Shown: positions 8,954-19,249, counted from the first letter of the stretch. The stretch: 64,000 nucleotides of DNA from Geodermatophilus tzadiensis (GCF_003002915.1 NZ_PVTG01000016.1:62001-126000); one strand, 5' to 3'. The notes: generated from the sequence alone by a model not told the origin. A program made the numbers and translations.

Positions 8954-9768
8954 CCGCCGTCGGGACGCCGCGCACGACGAGCACCCCGACCACCCGGCCG
9001 GGCGTCGGCCGGGCGTTCGCCGCGCTGCTGTGGCGCGACGTGTTCGTCACCGGCCGCGAGTTCGTGACGTTCCTGCTGCAGGTGGTGCTGCAGCCGGTGT
9101 TCCTGCTCTTCGTCTTCGGCAAGGTGCTCACCGAGCTCGGTTTCACGTCGAACACCTACGCCGACGTGCTGCTGCCCGGTGTGGTGGCGCTGGCCGCGTT
9201 CCTCACCGCGCTGCAGAACACCGCCTTCCCGCTGGTCATCGACTTCTCGTTCACCAAGGAGATCGAGGACCGGCTGCTCGCGCCGCTGCCCACCGCGCTG
9301 GTCGCCGTCGAGAAGATCGTGTTCGCGACGCTCCGCGCGCTGGTCGCCGCGCTGGTCATGTTCCCGATCAGCCGGTGGGTGCTCGGGTCGTTGCCGGTCA
9401 CCTGGTCCGACGTCCCGCTGCTGGCCGTCTTCCTGGTGCTCGGCTCGCTGGTCGGCGCGGCGATGGGCATGGTGCTGGGCACCGTGGTCAAGCCCAACCG
9501 GATCAACGTCGTGTTCGCCGTCGTCCTGACGCCGCTGCTGTTCACCGGCTCCACCCAGTTCCCGTGGCCGGCGCTGGAGTCGCTGCGCTGGTTCCAGGTG
9601 GTGTGCGCGGTCAACCCGCTCACCTACGTCAGCGAGGCACTGCGGGCGGAGATGGCGCCCGACGTGCCGCACTTGCCGCTCGCGGTGTGCGCCCTGGCGC
9701 TGACCGGCTTCCTCGTCGTGTTCGGCACGCTGGGCCTGGCCGGCTTCCGCCGCCGCGCCCTCGACTGA
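8950..9768 (+). CDS. ABC-2 type permease
   Basis: 272 aa with about six membrane helices and a cytosolic N-terminal tail rich in Thr/Pro. The segment NPLTYVSEALRAEMAP is typical of ABC-2 permeases of the DrrB/NodJ type. It pairs with the ATPase just upstream (4 nt ATGA overlap) to form an exporter with two ATPases and two permeases. Nothing in the neighbourhood identifies the cargo. Confidence 0.92.
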
Positions 9769-9772
9769 CGGC

Positions 9773-10249
9773 TCACAGGCCTCCTGACGACGCCCAGTCG
9801 GCGAGGCGGCGCTCGGCCTCCTCGGGGGAGACGTCCTCGACCCGGGTCAGCACCGCCCAGCGGTGGCCGAAGGGGTCGTAGAGCGAGGCGAACCGGTCGC
9901 CGGTGACGAAGGTGGCCGGCTCCTCGCGGACGGTGGCGCCGCGCTCGACCGCCCGCGCGACGACGGCGTCGACGTCGGGCACGTAGACGCAGGTGGAGCT
10001 GCTCACCAGGTCGCCCTCGCGCCGGGGCGCGGCCAGCCCGAAGCGCTCGTCGGGGTCGCCGAGCTGCAGCCGGCCGGACTCGAACTGCAGCTCCGCGTGC
10101 GGGACCGAGCCGTCCGGGCCGTCCATCCGGCTGACCACGGTGGCGCCGAAGACCTCGCCGTACCAGCGGATCGCCTCCGCCGCCGGGGAGCAGACGAGGA
10201 ACGGGGTGAGGGACGTGTAGCCGTCGGGCCGGCCGTGCGTGATCGCCAT
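9773..10249 (-). CDS. VOC (glyoxalase-like) family protein
   Basis: 158 aa. It begins YTSLTPFLVCSPAAEAIRWY and contains HAELQFESGRLQLGD, features of the PhnB-like VOC proteins that fold as paired beta-alpha-beta3 modules; YDPFGHRWAVLT closes the second module. Members bind a metal and act as isomerases, dioxygenases or resistance proteins, but many PhnB-like ones have no known activity. CAGGCT lies 6 nt before the ATG, suggesting a leaderless transcript. It converges with the ABC permease, leaving only 4 nt between stops. Confidence 0.8.
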   Translation of the reverse strand: MAITHGRPDGYTSLTPFLVCSPAAEAIRWYGEVFGATVVSRMDGPDGSVPHAELQFESGRLQLGDPDERFGLAAPRREGDLVSSSTCVYVPDVDAVVARAVERGATVREEPATFVTGDRFASLYDPFGHRWAVLTRVEDVSPEEAERRLADWASSGGL

Positions 10250-10307
10250 GCGGCCAGCCTGGCCGTCCCCGTCCGGGGTGTCTTGCAGGAACCCGACAGC
10301 CGCCGCC

Positions 10308-11216
10308 TCAGGGCAGCGTCGGGATCCAGTCGGCCAGCGCCCGGCCGATCTCGTGCGGGCTGTCCTCGGGCACGAAGTGCGAGCCGGGCACGGTGACCTC
10401 GGTGAGCGAGGGCCACTTGCGGACCAGCGCCCGCTGCCGGCCGACCAGGATCGAGCCGGGGTCGGCGTCGAGGAACAGCTTGGGCACGGCGCTGGTGCGC
10501 AGCCAGTGCCCGTACCGGGAGACGACGTCGCGCACCCGCGGCGGCACGTTCTCGATGGGCAGCTGCCGCGGCCACTCCAGGGTGGGCCAGCGGTCCTCGC
10601 GCTCGCGGAAGGGCTCCCGGTAGCGCTCGTGCGCCTCCGGGTCGAGCCCGCGCAGCACCGAGGCGGGCAGGATGCGCTCGACGAACACGTTCTTGTCGAG
10701 CACCACCGCCTCGCCGTCGTCACCGCGCATGGTGCGGAAGATGCGGCGCGCGTCGGCCGGCCAGTCGGCCCAGGTGAACGGGCCCACGATCGCCTCGGTG
10801 AAGGCCACGCCGCGCACCGCCTCGGGGTGCCGGCTGGCCCAGTCGAAGCCCAGCGCCGACCCCCAGTCGTGCAGCACGAACGTCACCCGGCGCCGCACGC
10901 CGACCGCCTCCAGGAAGTCGTCGAGGTGCGCGGCGTGGGTGGCGTAGGAGTAGGTGCCCCGCCCCGGCGCGGGCAGCTTGCCCGACTCCCCCATGCCGAC
11001 CAGGTCCGGCGCGATGCAGCGGCCCAGGTGCTGCACGTGCGGGATGACGTTGCGCCACAGGTAGGACGACGTCGGGTTGCCGTGCAGGAAGACGATGGTG
11101 TTCCCACCCGCCCCGCTCTCGCCGACGTCGACGAAGGCCATCTCGGTGCCCCGCACGGTCACCCGGTGCCGCGGGAAGGAGTCGAGGGGCGAGACGACGT
11201 CGTGCTGGTCGGCCAT
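10308..11216 (-). CDS. Haloalkane dehalogenase (HLD-II type)
   Basis: 302 aa alpha/beta-hydrolase that should cleave carbon-halogen bonds hydrolytically. The diagnostic features are all there: HGNPTSSYLWRN (Asn47, first halide ligand), VLHDWGSALGF (nucleophile Asp117 with Trp118, second halide ligand), AFTEAI (Glu141, catalytic acid in the subfamily-II position) and GSHFVPEDSP (His280). The motif LVGMGESGK is also typical of DhaA/LinB relatives. GAGGAT lies 6 nt before the ATG, a possible leaderless promoter. The natural substrate is unknown, as for most actinobacterial members. Confidence 0.9.
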   Translation of the reverse strand: MADQHDVVSPLDSFPRHRVTVRGTEMAFVDVGESGAGGNTIVFLHGNPTSSYLWRNVIPHVQHLGRCIAPDLVGMGESGKLPAPGRGTYSYATHAAHLDDFLEAVGVRRRVTFVLHDWGSALGFDWASRHPEAVRGVAFTEAIVGPFTWADWPADARRIFRTMRGDDGEAVVLDKNVFVERILPASVLRGLDPEAHERYREPFREREDRWPTLEWPRQLPIENVPPRVRDVVSRYGHWLRTSAVPKLFLDADPGSILVGRQRALVRKWPSLTEVTVPGSHFVPEDSPHEIGRALADWIPTLP

Positions 11217-11265
11217 GCCGGGATCCTCGCCCAGGCACCGCCGCTCCGCCGTCCGAGGACTGCGC

Positions 11266-11300
11266 TTGACCCTGACGCGACGTCAGGCTGTGCACTCGTC
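11266..11300 (+). promoter_or_regulatory. MerR-type promoter with operator dyad for the TipA-like gene
   Basis: TTGACC at 11266 serves as a -35. It runs directly into an inverted repeat, CCTGAC (11271-11276), five bases, GTCAGG (11282-11287), where a MerR dimer would bind between -35 and -10. A good -10 is not obvious; with the 19 nt spacer usual for MerR promoters it would be TGCACT at 11291. This suggests autoregulation. Confidence 0.6.
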
Positions 11301-11326
11301 GCCGTCAAGGGAGGAGGGACCCGGGG

Positions 11327-12082
11327 ATGAACGTGGGAGAGGTCGCGGCGCTGGCCGGCGTCACGGTGCGCACGCTGCACCACTACGACCGCATCGGCCT
11401 GCTGTCGCCGTCGGGCCGCACCGCGGCCGGCTACCGCCGCTACTCGGCGGCCGATCTCGACCGGCTGCACCAGGTGCTGCTCTACCGCGAGCTCGGGTTC
11501 CCCCTCGAGGAGGTCGCGACGCTGCTCGACGACCCGTCCGCCGACCCCGTGGAGCACCTGCGCCGGCAGCACCGGCTGCTGCGGGACCGGCTGGACCGGA
11601 CGGCGGCCATGGTCGCGGCCGTGGAGAAGGAGATGGAGGCACGACAGATGGGGATCTCACTGACCCCGCGAGAGCGGTTCGAGGTCTTCGGCGACCACGA
11701 CCCCGAGCAGTACGAGGCCGAGGTGCAGGAGCGCTGGGGCGACACCGACGCCTACCGGGAGTCCTCCCGGCGAGCCGCGGCCTACACCAAGGACGACTGG
11801 GTGCGGGTCACGGCGGAGGGCGAGGACGTCGAGGCGCGGATGGCCGCGGCGCTGCAGGCGGGCGTGGCACCGGACTCGCCGGAGGCCATGGACCTCGCCG
11901 AGGAGGCGCGGCAGCAGATCAGCCGCAACTTCTACGACTGCTCGCCCGAGGTGCACGCCGGACTGGGCCGGCTGTACGTCGAGGACGAGCGGTTCACCGC
12001 GCACTACGAGCGGCGGGCGGCCGGCCTGGCGCAGTGGGTGAGCACCGCCGTCCAGGCGAACGCCGCCCGCCAGGGCGCCTGA
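11327..12082 (+). CDS. MerR family regulator with TipAS ligand-binding domain
   Basis: 251 aa. Residues 1-70 are a MerR winged helix ([20 protein letters not shown]), followed by a helical dimerisation region (about 75-110) and a TipAS domain (about 120-245, with [11 protein letters not shown]-like helices and [17 protein letters not shown]). In Streptomyces TipAL the TipAS domain covalently traps thiopeptides such as thiostrepton and switches on the tipA promoter. The GTG/ATG region is preceded by GGAGGGACCCGGGG. A dyad in its own promoter argues for autoregulation. No obvious resistance target gene is adjacent. Confidence 0.92.
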   Translation: MNVGEVAALAGVTVRTLHHYDRIGLLSPSGRTAAGYRRYSAADLDRLHQVLLYRELGFPLEEVATLLDDPSADPVEHLRRQHRLLRDRLDRTAAMVAAVEKEMEARQMGISLTPRERFEVFGDHDPEQYEAEVQERWGDTDAYRESSRRAAAYTKDDWVRVTAEGEDVEARMAAALQAGVAPDSPEAMDLAEEARQQISRNFYDCSPEVHAGLGRLYVEDERFTAHYERRAAGLAQWVSTAVQANAARQGA

Positions 12083-12090
12083 CCGCGGTC

Positions 12091-12162
12091 GCTCCCGGGG
12101 CGTTCCTCGTGCTCTGCGGGTCCTGCAGCACCCCCGCAGCGGGAGGAACGCCCCGGGGAGCG
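12091..12162 (+). terminator. Long hairpin after the TipA-like gene
   Basis: An 18-base arm starting GCTCCCGGGGCGTTCCTC pairs, with one mismatch, with bases 12143-12162. The enclosed loop contains a second small stem around CTGCGGG/CCCCGCAG. It begins 9 nt after the stop codon and has no U-tract, as is usual in actinobacteria. Confidence 0.6.
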
Positions 12163-12257
12163 GCACAAGTCGACCCCCGGGGACGCTGACCCGCCGGTCG
12201 GTTCTCCAGTCGGACACAACGCTTCAGCCGGGGCAAGCGGGCGCCGATGACCGTCCC

Positions 12258-14774
12258 GTGAGTCACAGCAGCCCCAGCGGCCCCGGGGGCCTCGCGAGCG
12301 CCGCCGCCCGGCTGCCCTGGCCGGTCGTCACAGTCGGCGCCGCCGCCGTGTACGCGGCCGCGAGCGTGCTCGGCCGCGCCACCCGGCTCGAGGGCTCCCA
12401 GCTGGCGCTGGTGTGGCCGGCCGCGGCCGTGGGCGTGCTGTGGCTGGCCGCCTCCTGGGTGCACCCGCGCCGCCTGGTGGTGGACGCCGTCGTGCTGGCC
12501 GTCGTCGCCGGGACGGTCAACGGGCTGACCGGGTTCGGGCCGGCCGAGGCGGCGGTGCTCGGCGTGGCCAACGCCGTCCAGGCGGTCGTGGCGTGCGCCC
12601 TGTTCTCCCGGCTGCAGCGCCGGTGGGGCACCCCCGACGTGTGGCGGCTGCGGCGCCCCACCGACCTCGGCGCGCTCGCCGCGGCCGCCGTCGGCTCCTC
12701 GCTGGTCACCAGCGCGCTCGGGCCGGTGGGCCTGTGGCTGCTCGACGACGGGCACCTGGTGGCCGCCATGGGCACCTGGACGGTGCGCAACGCCGCCAGC
12801 GTCCTCGTCTTCGCCCCGCTGGCGCTGCTGCTGGTCGACCCCGGGGCCGCCCGCACCGAGCTCGGCCGCGCCCGGTTCGCCGAGCTGGCCGGGGTCACCC
12901 TGCTGACCTCCACCGCCTACGGGCTGGTGATGGGCATCGCCACGCCCGTGCCGGTGGCCTTCGCGCTGCTGCCCTTCGGCATGTGGCTGGCGCTGCGGTT
13001 CGACCCGACCGTGGCGGCGGTCCACGTCACGCTGGCCGGCGTCTTCGTCGTCGTCACCACGCTGGGCGGCTGGGGTCCGTTCGCCGTCGCCGACCTGTGG
13101 CTGCGCGCCGGCCTCGCCCAGGCCTACGTCGTGGTCGCCGGCGTCGTGGCGCTGGTCGTCGCGCTGCACCACGACGAGCGGCAGCGCCTCATCGCCGGGC
13201 TCGAGCAGGCCCGCGCCGACGCCGACGAGCAGGCCCGCCTGGCCGGGCAGGCCATGGCGCACACGTCGGCCTTCCTGGCGGTGATGAGCCACGAGATCCG
13301 GACCCCGCTCAACGGCGTCCTGGGGCTGACCTCGCTGCTGCTGGGCACCGACCTCGACGAGCGCCAGCGCGAGTGGGCCGCCGCCGCCGACCGGTCGGGC
13401 CGGACGCTGCTGCGGATCGTCAACGACGTCCTGGACTCCGCCAAGGTCGAGGCCGGGGCCGTGGAGCTCGAGGAGGTCCCGCTCGACCTGCTCGAGGTGC
13501 TCGACGAGGCGGCGCTGCCGGTGCGCGCCCCGGCGGCCGACCGCGGGCTGGTCCTGGCCGTCACCGCCGCGCCCGGGCTGGCCCCGCACCGCACCGGCGA
13601 CCCCGGCCGGCTGCGCCAGGTCGTGGGCAACCTGCTGTCCAACGCCGTCAAGTTCACCGAGTCCGGCTCGGTCACCCTCACCGTGGCCGGCGACGCCGCG
13701 ACCGTGGTCCTGCACGTCACCGACACCGGCATCGGCATGACCGGCGACCAGCTCGCCCGCCTGTTCACCCCGTTCACCCAGGCCGAGGCCTCGACCACCC
13801 GCCGCTTCGGCGGCACCGGCCTGGGGCTGAGCATCGCCGCCGGGCTGGTGGCGCGGATGGGCGGGCGGATCACCGCCTGCAGCGCACCCGGTGCGGGCAC
13901 CACCTTCCGCGTCGAGCTGCCGCTGCCCGAGGCCGGACCGGCCGACGGTGCCGCCCCCGTCCCGGCGCCGGCGGCCGTCCACGGGCTGCGGGTGCTGGTG
14001 GCCGACGACGACGAGGTCAACCGGCTGGTCGCCCGCATGACCCTGGAGGCCCGCGGCCTGGCCGTCGACGTCGTCCCCGACGGCGCCCGGGCGGTCGAGG
14101 CCGTGCGCGCCGGCGGCTACGCCGCGGTGTTCATGGACTGCCACATGCCCGGCGTCGACGGCCTGGAGGCCACCCGCCGCATCCGCGCGGCCGAGGTGGC
14201 CGAGGGCCGTCCCCGGACCCCCGTCGTCGCGCTGACCGCGAGCGCGCTGACCGACGACCGCGCCCGCTACCGGGAGGCCGGGATGGACGGCTTCCTGCCC
14301 AAGCCCTGGACTCCTCAGGAGCTGCAGGCGGTGCTCGAGCTGGTCGGCGCCGCGGCCCCCGCCCCCCGGCCGGCCGGCGCCCTCCCCCCGGTCGACGACG
14401 ACCTGACCACCGTCCGCGCCCGTCTCGACGAGCTGTTCGAGGACGACGACCCCGAGGAGGTCGCGCCCGTGCGCGCCTCGCTGCTGACCACCTTCCGCGA
14501 CCGCACGGCGACGCTGGTCGGGGACCTCTCGGCTGCCGCGGCCACCGGTGACCGGCCCGCCGTCGCCGCCGCCGCGCACGCCCTGCGCGGCAGCGCCGGC
14601 AGCATCGGCGCCGGCTCGCTGGCCGCCCTCGCCGCCGCCCTCGAGGAGCGGGCCGAGGCGCCCGGCGGCGCCGACCTCGTCCCCCTGGCCGACCGGCTGG
14701 CCGCCGCGGCCGCCGCCCTCGCACCCGGGCTGACCGAGCTGGCCGCGGCGACCCCCCTGCGGCGGGCGTCGTGA
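12258..14774 (+). CDS. MASE1-domain hybrid sensor histidine kinase with REC and Hpt domains
   Basis: 838 aa. About residues 10-305 form a MASE1-like integral membrane sensor of eight or so helices ([16 protein letters not shown] is the typical early segment). A HisKA domain has the phospho-acceptor His345 in [11 protein letters not shown], followed by the ATPase domain with NLLSNAVKF (Asn near 458), DTGIGM and GTGLGLSI. A receiver domain follows with Asp627 in VFMDCHMPG and Lys in LPKPW, then a C-terminal Hpt domain with His774 in [11 protein letters not shown]. All four phosphorelay sites are intact, so it can run His-Asp-His internally. It heads a five-gene operon of overlapping genes; GTG 12258 is the first start that includes the whole membrane domain. 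Confidence 0.92.
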   Translation: MSHSSPSGPGGLASAAARLPWPVVTVGAAAVYAAASVLGRATRLEGSQLALVWPAAAVGVLWLAASWVHPRRLVVDAVVLAVVAGTVNGLTGFGPAEAAVLGVANAVQAVVACALFSRLQRRWGTPDVWRLRRPTDLGALAAAAVGSSLVTSALGPVGLWLLDDGHLVAAMGTWTVRNAASVLVFAPLALLLVDPGAARTELGRARFAELAGVTLLTSTAYGLVMGIATPVPVAFALLPFGMWLALRFDPTVAAVHVTLAGVFVVVTTLGGWGPFAVADLWLRAGLAQAYVVVAGVVALVVALHHDERQRLIAGLEQARADADEQARLAGQAMAHTSAFLAVMSHEIRTPLNGVLGLTSLLLGTDLDERQREWAAAADRSGRTLLRIVNDVLDSAKVEAGAVELEEVPLDLLEVLDEAALPVRAPAADRGLVLAVTAAPGLAPHRTGDPGRLRQVVGNLLSNAVKFTESGSVTLTVAGDAATVVLHVTDTGIGMTGDQLARLFTPFTQAEASTTRRFGGTGLGLSIAAGLVARMGGRITACSAPGAGTTFRVELPLPEAGPADGAAPVPAPAAVHGLRVLVADDDEVNRLVARMTLEARGLAVDVVPDGARAVEAVRAGGYAAVFMDCHMPGVDGLEATRRIRAAEVAEGRPRTPVVALTASALTDDRARYREAGMDGFLPKPWTPQELQAVLELVGAAAPAPRPAGALPPVDDDLTTVRARLDELFEDDDPEEVAPVRASLLTTFRDRTATLVGDLSAAAATGDRPAVAAAAHALRGSAGSIGAGSLAALAAALEERAEAPGGADLVPLADRLAAAAAALAPGLTELAAATPLRRAS

Positions 14775-16351
14775 CCGCCCCTGCCCTGCCGGGGTGGTCG
14801 GCGCTGCTGGACGCCCTCACCCGGCAGGTGCCCGACCTGACCGTGTGCCTGTTCGACGCCGGGCACCGGTTCCTCCTCTGCCGCGGCCCCTGGCTGTCCC
14901 GGCGCGGGCTCACCGAGGCCGACGTGCTGGGCCGCCCGGTCGGGGAGGTCGCACTCTCCTCGTTCGCCCGGGACGTGGACGCCCTGGTCACCGCCGCGCT
15001 GGAGGGCCGGACGGCCACGGCCGAGTTCGCCGTCGACTACGCCGCCGTCACCGGCGCGCCCGGCGCCGTCTGGGAGATCTCGGCCGCCCCGGCCACCGCA
15101 CCCGACGGTGCACCCCTCGCGCTGCTCACCTGCCGCGACGTCGTCCGCGTCCGCGCCATCGACGCCGCCCGGTCCACCAGCGAGCGGCGGTTCCGGACGG
15201 CGTTCGACACCGCGCCCACGCCCATGGCGCTGCTGGCCACCGCCGCCGGACCCGCTCCGGCCGCCGTGAGCCGGGTCAACGCCGCGTTGGCCCGCCTGGT
15301 CGGCCGGACGCCGGACACCCGGCTGGAGTGGGACCTCGCCCGCGCCGCCGTCGCCGACGGCCTGGCCGGCGGCGGGCTGGCCGGCCTGGTGGAGCGGGCG
15401 CTCCGTGGTGAGACCGACCTCGCCGTCGACACCTGGCTGCAGCACGCCGACGGCACCCTCGTGCCGGTGTCGGCGGCCAGCTCCCCGCCGGTGCCGGCCA
15501 CCGCCCCCGACGGCACCGAGCGCACCGAGCTGGTGCTGCTGCTGCGCGACACCACCTCCGAGCTGGCCACCCACCGGGCACTCACCGAGGCGCTGGCCGG
15601 TGAGCGGCGGGCCGCCGAGCACCAGCGCCGGCTGGAGACCCTGCGCGGCGACTTCGTCGCGGCCGTGTCGCACGAGCTGCGTACGCCGATGACCGGCATC
15701 CTCGGCAACCTCGAGGTGCTGCTCGACGGCGACGCCGGGGCGCTCAACCCGATGCAGGCGCTCATGCTGGCCACCGTCGAGCGGGAGGCGCAGCGGCTGC
15801 GCCGGCTGATCGAGGACCTGCTGACCACCGCGCACCTCGACTCCGGCGGGCTCGTGGTGCTCGACGACACCGACGTCGACCTGGCCGCCGTCGCCGCCGC
15901 CGCCGCGCAGGAGGTCGCCGGCCAGCTGACCCGGCGCGGCCAGCGGCTGGTGCCCGACCTGGCCGGCCCGGCGTGGGTGCGCGGCGACGCCGGCGGGCTG
16001 CACGGCGTCATCGCCGAGCTGCTGTCCAACGCGGCCAAGGTCAGCCCCGAGGGCGGCGTCGTCCGGCTCTCCTGCGGCCCGGACGACGGTGCGGTGCTCG
16101 TCGCCGTCGCCGACTGCGGACCCGGGATCGCCGAGACCGAGCTGCCGCACGTGTTCGACCGCTTCTACCGCACCGCCCACGCCGGCGAGCAGGCCCTGCC
16201 GGGCACCGGCCTCGGCCTGTCGCTGGTCGCGCACACCGTCGCCGCGCACCGCGGCACGGTGTCGGCCGAGTCCGGCCCCGACGGAGCCGTCTTCACCGTC
16301 CGCCTGCCGGCGGTCCCCACCCCCACCCACCTCGCCGGGAGCCCCGCGTGA
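14771..16351 (+). CDS. PAS-type soluble histidine kinase
   Basis: 526 aa, no membrane helix. Two PAS-like sensor modules (about 10-130 and 140-270) precede HisKA with His301 in [15 protein letters not shown] and an ATPase domain with [15 protein letters not shown] and [11 protein letters not shown] domains here would bind a small molecule or take part in signalling contacts; the ligand is unknown. The GTG start overlaps the hybrid kinase stop by 4 nt, and its stop overlaps the response regulator start, so the partners are almost certainly made together. The close pairing suggests this kinase phosphorylates the downstream receiver. Confidence 0.9.
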   Translation: MTAPALPGWSALLDALTRQVPDLTVCLFDAGHRFLLCRGPWLSRRGLTEADVLGRPVGEVALSSFARDVDALVTAALEGRTATAEFAVDYAAVTGAPGAVWEISAAPATAPDGAPLALLTCRDVVRVRAIDAARSTSERRFRTAFDTAPTPMALLATAAGPAPAAVSRVNAALARLVGRTPDTRLEWDLARAAVADGLAGGGLAGLVERALRGETDLAVDTWLQHADGTLVPVSAASSPPVPATAPDGTERTELVLLLRDTTSELATHRALTEALAGERRAAEHQRRLETLRGDFVAAVSHELRTPMTGILGNLEVLLDGDAGALNPMQALMLATVEREAQRLRRLIEDLLTTAHLDSGGLVVLDDTDVDLAAVAAAAAQEVAGQLTRRGQRLVPDLAGPAWVRGDAGGLHGVIAELLSNAAKVSPEGGVVRLSCGPDDGAVLVAVADCGPGIAETELPHVFDRFYRTAHAGEQALPGTGLGLSLVAHTVAAHRGTVSAESGPDGAVFTVRLPAVPTPTHLAGSPA

Positions 16352-16734
16352 CCCACGTCCTGGTCGTCGACGACGACCCCGCCATCGCCAGCCTGGTCGC
16401 CTTCAAGATCGGCCGACTGGGCGCCCGCGTCTCGGTCGAGTCCGACGGGGAGGCCGGGCTGGCCGCGGCCCGCCAGCTGCGCCCCGACCTGGTCGTCCTC
16501 GACTGGATGATGCCGCGGATGAACGGCCTGGAGGTCTGCGCGGCCCTGCGCGCCGACGCCGACCCCGCCGTCGCCGGCGTGCCGGTCATCCTGCTCACCG
16601 CCAAGGCCCAGGAGAGCGACGTCGAGCGCGGCTTCGTCGCCGGCGCCACCGACTACGTGGTCAAGCCCTTCAGCCCCCGGGAGCTGGTCAGCCGGGTCAC
16701 CGCCGCCCTGCCGGCGGGTGCGCTCACCCCGTGA
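16348..16734 (+). CDS. Single-domain response regulator (REC only)
   Basis: 128 aa, one receiver domain and no output domain. Conserved residues are present: Asp8-Asp9 pair region (VLVVDDDPAIA), phospho-acceptor Asp52 in VVLDWMMPRMNG, Thr in LLTAKA and Lys in VVKPFSPREL. Such stand-alone receivers act by binding a partner protein or as phosphate shuttles in relays, here possibly feeding the Hpt domain of the hybrid kinase or the HEAT-repeat protein encoded next. It overlaps both neighbours by 4 nt. Confidence 0.92.
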   Translation: MTHVLVVDDDPAIASLVAFKIGRLGARVSVESDGEAGLAAARQLRPDLVVLDWMMPRMNGLEVCAALRADADPAVAGVPVILLTAKAQESDVERGFVAGATDYVVKPFSPRELVSRVTAALPAGALTP

Positions 16735-17810
16735 CGACCCTGACGACGGCGGCGCTGGTGGCGACGCTGGTGCTCACCGGCGCGGTGCTGCTCCTGCTGG
16801 CCGCCGTCGCCGTCGAGCACGCCCGCCGCGGCCGGCGGCTGGCCCGCGAGGAGCGGCGCCGGGCGGAGCTCACCCCGCTGGTCTACGCCGCCCTCGACGA
16901 CGACGAGGACGGCGCCGCGGCGCTCGCTCGTCTGGAGGCCGCCCCCGCGTCGCTCGACGACCTGGTGCTCGACCTGCTGCCCCAGCTGCGCGGCGCCGAC
17001 CGGGCCGCGCTGGGCCGGCTGCTGGCCCGCCGCGGCGTGGTCACCCGCGCCGCCGCCGACCTGGCGGCCCGCGCACCGTGGCGGCGGGGCCGGGCGGCCG
17101 CGCTGCTGGGCAACGCCGCCGACCCCGGGCAGACCGACGCCCTCACCGCGCTGCTCGCCGACCGCGCCCCCGACGTCCGCTGCGCCGCCGCCCGGGCCCT
17201 GGGCAAGGCCGGTGACGTCCGCGCCGCCGGCCCGCTGCTGCGGGCGCTGGCCCGCTCGCGCCGGGTGCCCGCCGGCGTGGTGGGCATGGCCCTGCTCGAC
17301 CTCGGCACGCCGGTGCTGCCCGACCTGCGCGCCGCCGTCACCGACCCGCCCTCCCCCGCCGCCCAGGCGCTGGCCGCCGACCTGCTCGGCCTGCACGGCG
17401 ACGTCGAGGCGCTGCCCCTGCTGCTCGGCCTGGTCGCCGACGCCCGCCGCCCGGCCGCCGTCCGCTGCAGCGCGGCCACCGCGCTGGGCCGCGTCGGCGT
17501 CCCCACCGCCACCCCCGCGCTGGGCGCGGCGCTGGCCCAGACCGCCGTGCCGGCGCTGCGCCACGCCGCCGCCGAGGCCCTCGGCCGCATCGGCGACGAC
17601 GACGCGATCGACCTGCTGGCCGCGACCGTGGCCGGCGGCGACGACGCCGTCCGGGCCGCGTGCGCCGACGCGCTGGCCGGTGCGGGCGAGGAGGGCCGCG
17701 CCCGGCTGGCCGCGCACGCCTGGCACTCCGGCCGCGTGGGCGAGGCCGCCCGCGCCGCCCTGTCCAACCGGCCCCGCCCCCGCGACGCCCGGGTGCGGAG
17801 GGCCGCCTGA
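16731..17810 (+). CDS. Membrane-anchored HEAT-repeat protein
   Basis: 359 aa. One N-terminal membrane helix (about residues 5-27) is followed by an arginine-rich stretch and then about seven HEAT-like repeats, each with the pattern of paired helices seen in VRCAAARALGKAGD, VRCSAATALGRVGV and LRHAAAEALGRIGD. HEAT arrays are protein-binding scaffolds with no enzyme activity. Sitting between a receiver gene (4 nt overlap) and a membrane glycosyltransferase gene (1 nt overlap), it probably links signalling to the glycosyltransferase at the membrane; this is inference from context. Confidence 0.85.
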   Translation: MTTLTTAALVATLVLTGAVLLLLAAVAVEHARRGRRLAREERRRAELTPLVYAALDDDEDGAAALARLEAAPASLDDLVLDLLPQLRGADRAALGRLLARRGVVTRAAADLAARAPWRRGRAAALLGNAADPGQTDALTALLADRAPDVRCAAARALGKAGDVRAAGPLLRALARSRRVPAGVVGMALLDLGTPVLPDLRAAVTDPPSPAAQALAADLLGLHGDVEALPLLLGLVADARRPAAVRCSAATALGRVGVPTATPALGAALAQTAVPALRHAAAEALGRIGDDDAIDLLAATVAGGDDAVRAACADALAGAGEEGRARLAAHAWHSGRVGEAARAALSNRPRPRDARVRRAA

Positions 17811-19249
17811 TGCGCGAGGCGCTCACCGGCTTCGTCACCACGCTCAACTGGACCGTGCTCGGCTACGTCCTGGTGCTCGACACCTCGATGCTGCTGCTGG
17901 TGCTCTTCGGCGCCCGCCGGGTGGTCACCAACCTGCGCTGGAGCGGCGCCGAGGGCCTCGACCGGGTCTTCGCCAGCCCGCTCACGCCCGGCGTCTCGGT
18001 GCTCGTGCCCGCGCACGACGAGGAGGCCGGCGTCCTCGACACCCTCGCCGCCGTGCTCTCGCAGCGCTACCCGCTGCTGGAGGTGGTGTTGGTCGACGAC
18101 GGGTCCACCGACCGCACGTTCGCGCTGGTCGCCGAGCGCTACGGGCTCACCCCGGTCACCCCGCGCTGGACCGCCGACACCGTCGTCGAGGGCCGGGTGC
18201 TCTCGGTGCACCGGGCCACCACCGGCGACCCGCTGACCGTCGTCCGCAAGACCAGCGTCAAGCGCCGCTCCGACGCGCTCAACGTGGCGCTCAACCTGGC
18301 CCGCCACCCGCTGGTGTGCATGGTCGACGCCGACTCGCTGCTCGAGCCCGACGCGCTGCTCAAGGTGGCCCGGCCCTTCATCGAGGACCCCGAGCACGTC
18401 GTGGGCTCCGGCGGGGTCATCCGCACGGCCAACGCGGCGCTCACCGACCGCGGCGCGGTGCTCGAGCCGCGGCTGTCGAGGCGCTGGCTGGTGCGCATCC
18501 AGGCCGTGGAGTACCTGCGCTCGTTCCTGCTCGGCCGCACCACCTGGGCCGACGCCGACGCGCTGCTGATCATCTCCGGCGCCTTCGGGCTGTTCCGCCG
18601 CGACGCCGTCGTCGAGGTCGGCGGACTGGACCCGCGGTCGCTGGCCGAGGACGCCGAGCTCGTCGTCACCCTGCAGGAGCACCTGCGCCGCGCGGGCCGG
18701 CCCTCGCGGATGGTCTTCGTGCCCGAGACCGTGTGCTGGACGGAGGTGCCCGAGACGTGGTCGGTGCTCGGCCGGCAGCGGCAGCGCTGGTCGCACGGGC
18801 TGGCGCAGCTGCTGTGGAAGCACCGGCGGATGGTCGGCAACCCGCGGTTCGGCCCGGTCGGACTGCTGGCGCTGCCGTTCTTCCTGCTCTTCGAGCTGCT
18901 CGGGCCGGTGGTGGAGGTGCTGGGGCTGGTGTCGGTGGTGGTCGCGGCGGTCCTCGGGCTGCTCGACCCGGGCACGGCCGCGCTGATGGTGGCGGTGGCG
19001 CTGGCGCTGGGCGTGCTGGTCTCGACCGCCGTGGTCGCCGTCGAGGAGTTCACCTTCCACCGCTACCGCAGCGGGGCCGACCTGCGGGCGCTGCTGCTGG
19101 CCGGCGCGGTCGAGAACGTCGGCTACCGGCAGCTGCACGCCTGGTTCCGGCTGCGCGGGCTGCTCGCCGCCCTCACCCGCCGCGACCCGGTGTGGACGGC
19201 GATGCCCCGCACCGGCTTCACCACCGCTGTCGCGCCCGCCGAGGCGTAG
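17810..19249 (+). CDS. Membrane-bound processive family 2 glycosyltransferase
   Basis: 479 aa. One N-terminal helix, then a GT-A domain: VSVLVPAHDEE (nucleotide binding), VVLVDDGSTD, the metal-binding DxD as VDADS (Asp173, Asp175), SLAEDAEL (catalytic ED), and RQRQRW near residues 322-327, the Q(Q/R)xRW motif of processive synthases. Three or more helices follow. These are the marks of cellulose, hyaluronan and poly-N-acetylglucosamine synthases, which polymerise sugar and push the chain through the membrane; the sugar cannot be told. It is the last gene of the operon, starting 1 nt inside the HEAT gene stop. Confidence 0.88.
   Translation: MREALTGFVTTLNWTVLGYVLVLDTSMLLLVLFGARRVVTNLRWSGAEGLDRVFASPLTPGVSVLVPAHDEEAGVLDTLAAVLSQRYPLLEVVLVDDGSTDRTFALVAERYGLTPVTPRWTADTVVEGRVLSVHRATTGDPLTVVRKTSVKRRSDALNVALNLARHPLVCMVDADSLLEPDALLKVARPFIEDPEHVVGSGGVIRTANAALTDRGAVLEPRLSRRWLVRIQAVEYLRSFLLGRTTWADADALLIISGAFGLFRRDAVVEVGGLDPRSLAEDAELVVTLQEHLRRAGRPSRMVFVPETVCWTEVPETWSVLGRQRQRWSHGLAQLLWKHRRMVGNPRFGPVGLLALPFFLLFELLGPVVEVLGLVSVVVAAVLGLLDPGTAALMVAVALALGVLVSTAVVAVEEFTFHRYRSGADLRALLLAGAVENVGYRQLHAWFRLRGLLAALTRRDPVWTAMPRTGFTTAVAPAEA

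Noticed and set aside
12247-12261. Four-codon leader frame (ATG ACC GTC CCG TGA) overlapping the hybrid kinase GTG
   Set aside because: It could couple translation, but such a short frame arises easily by chance and has no ribosome site.
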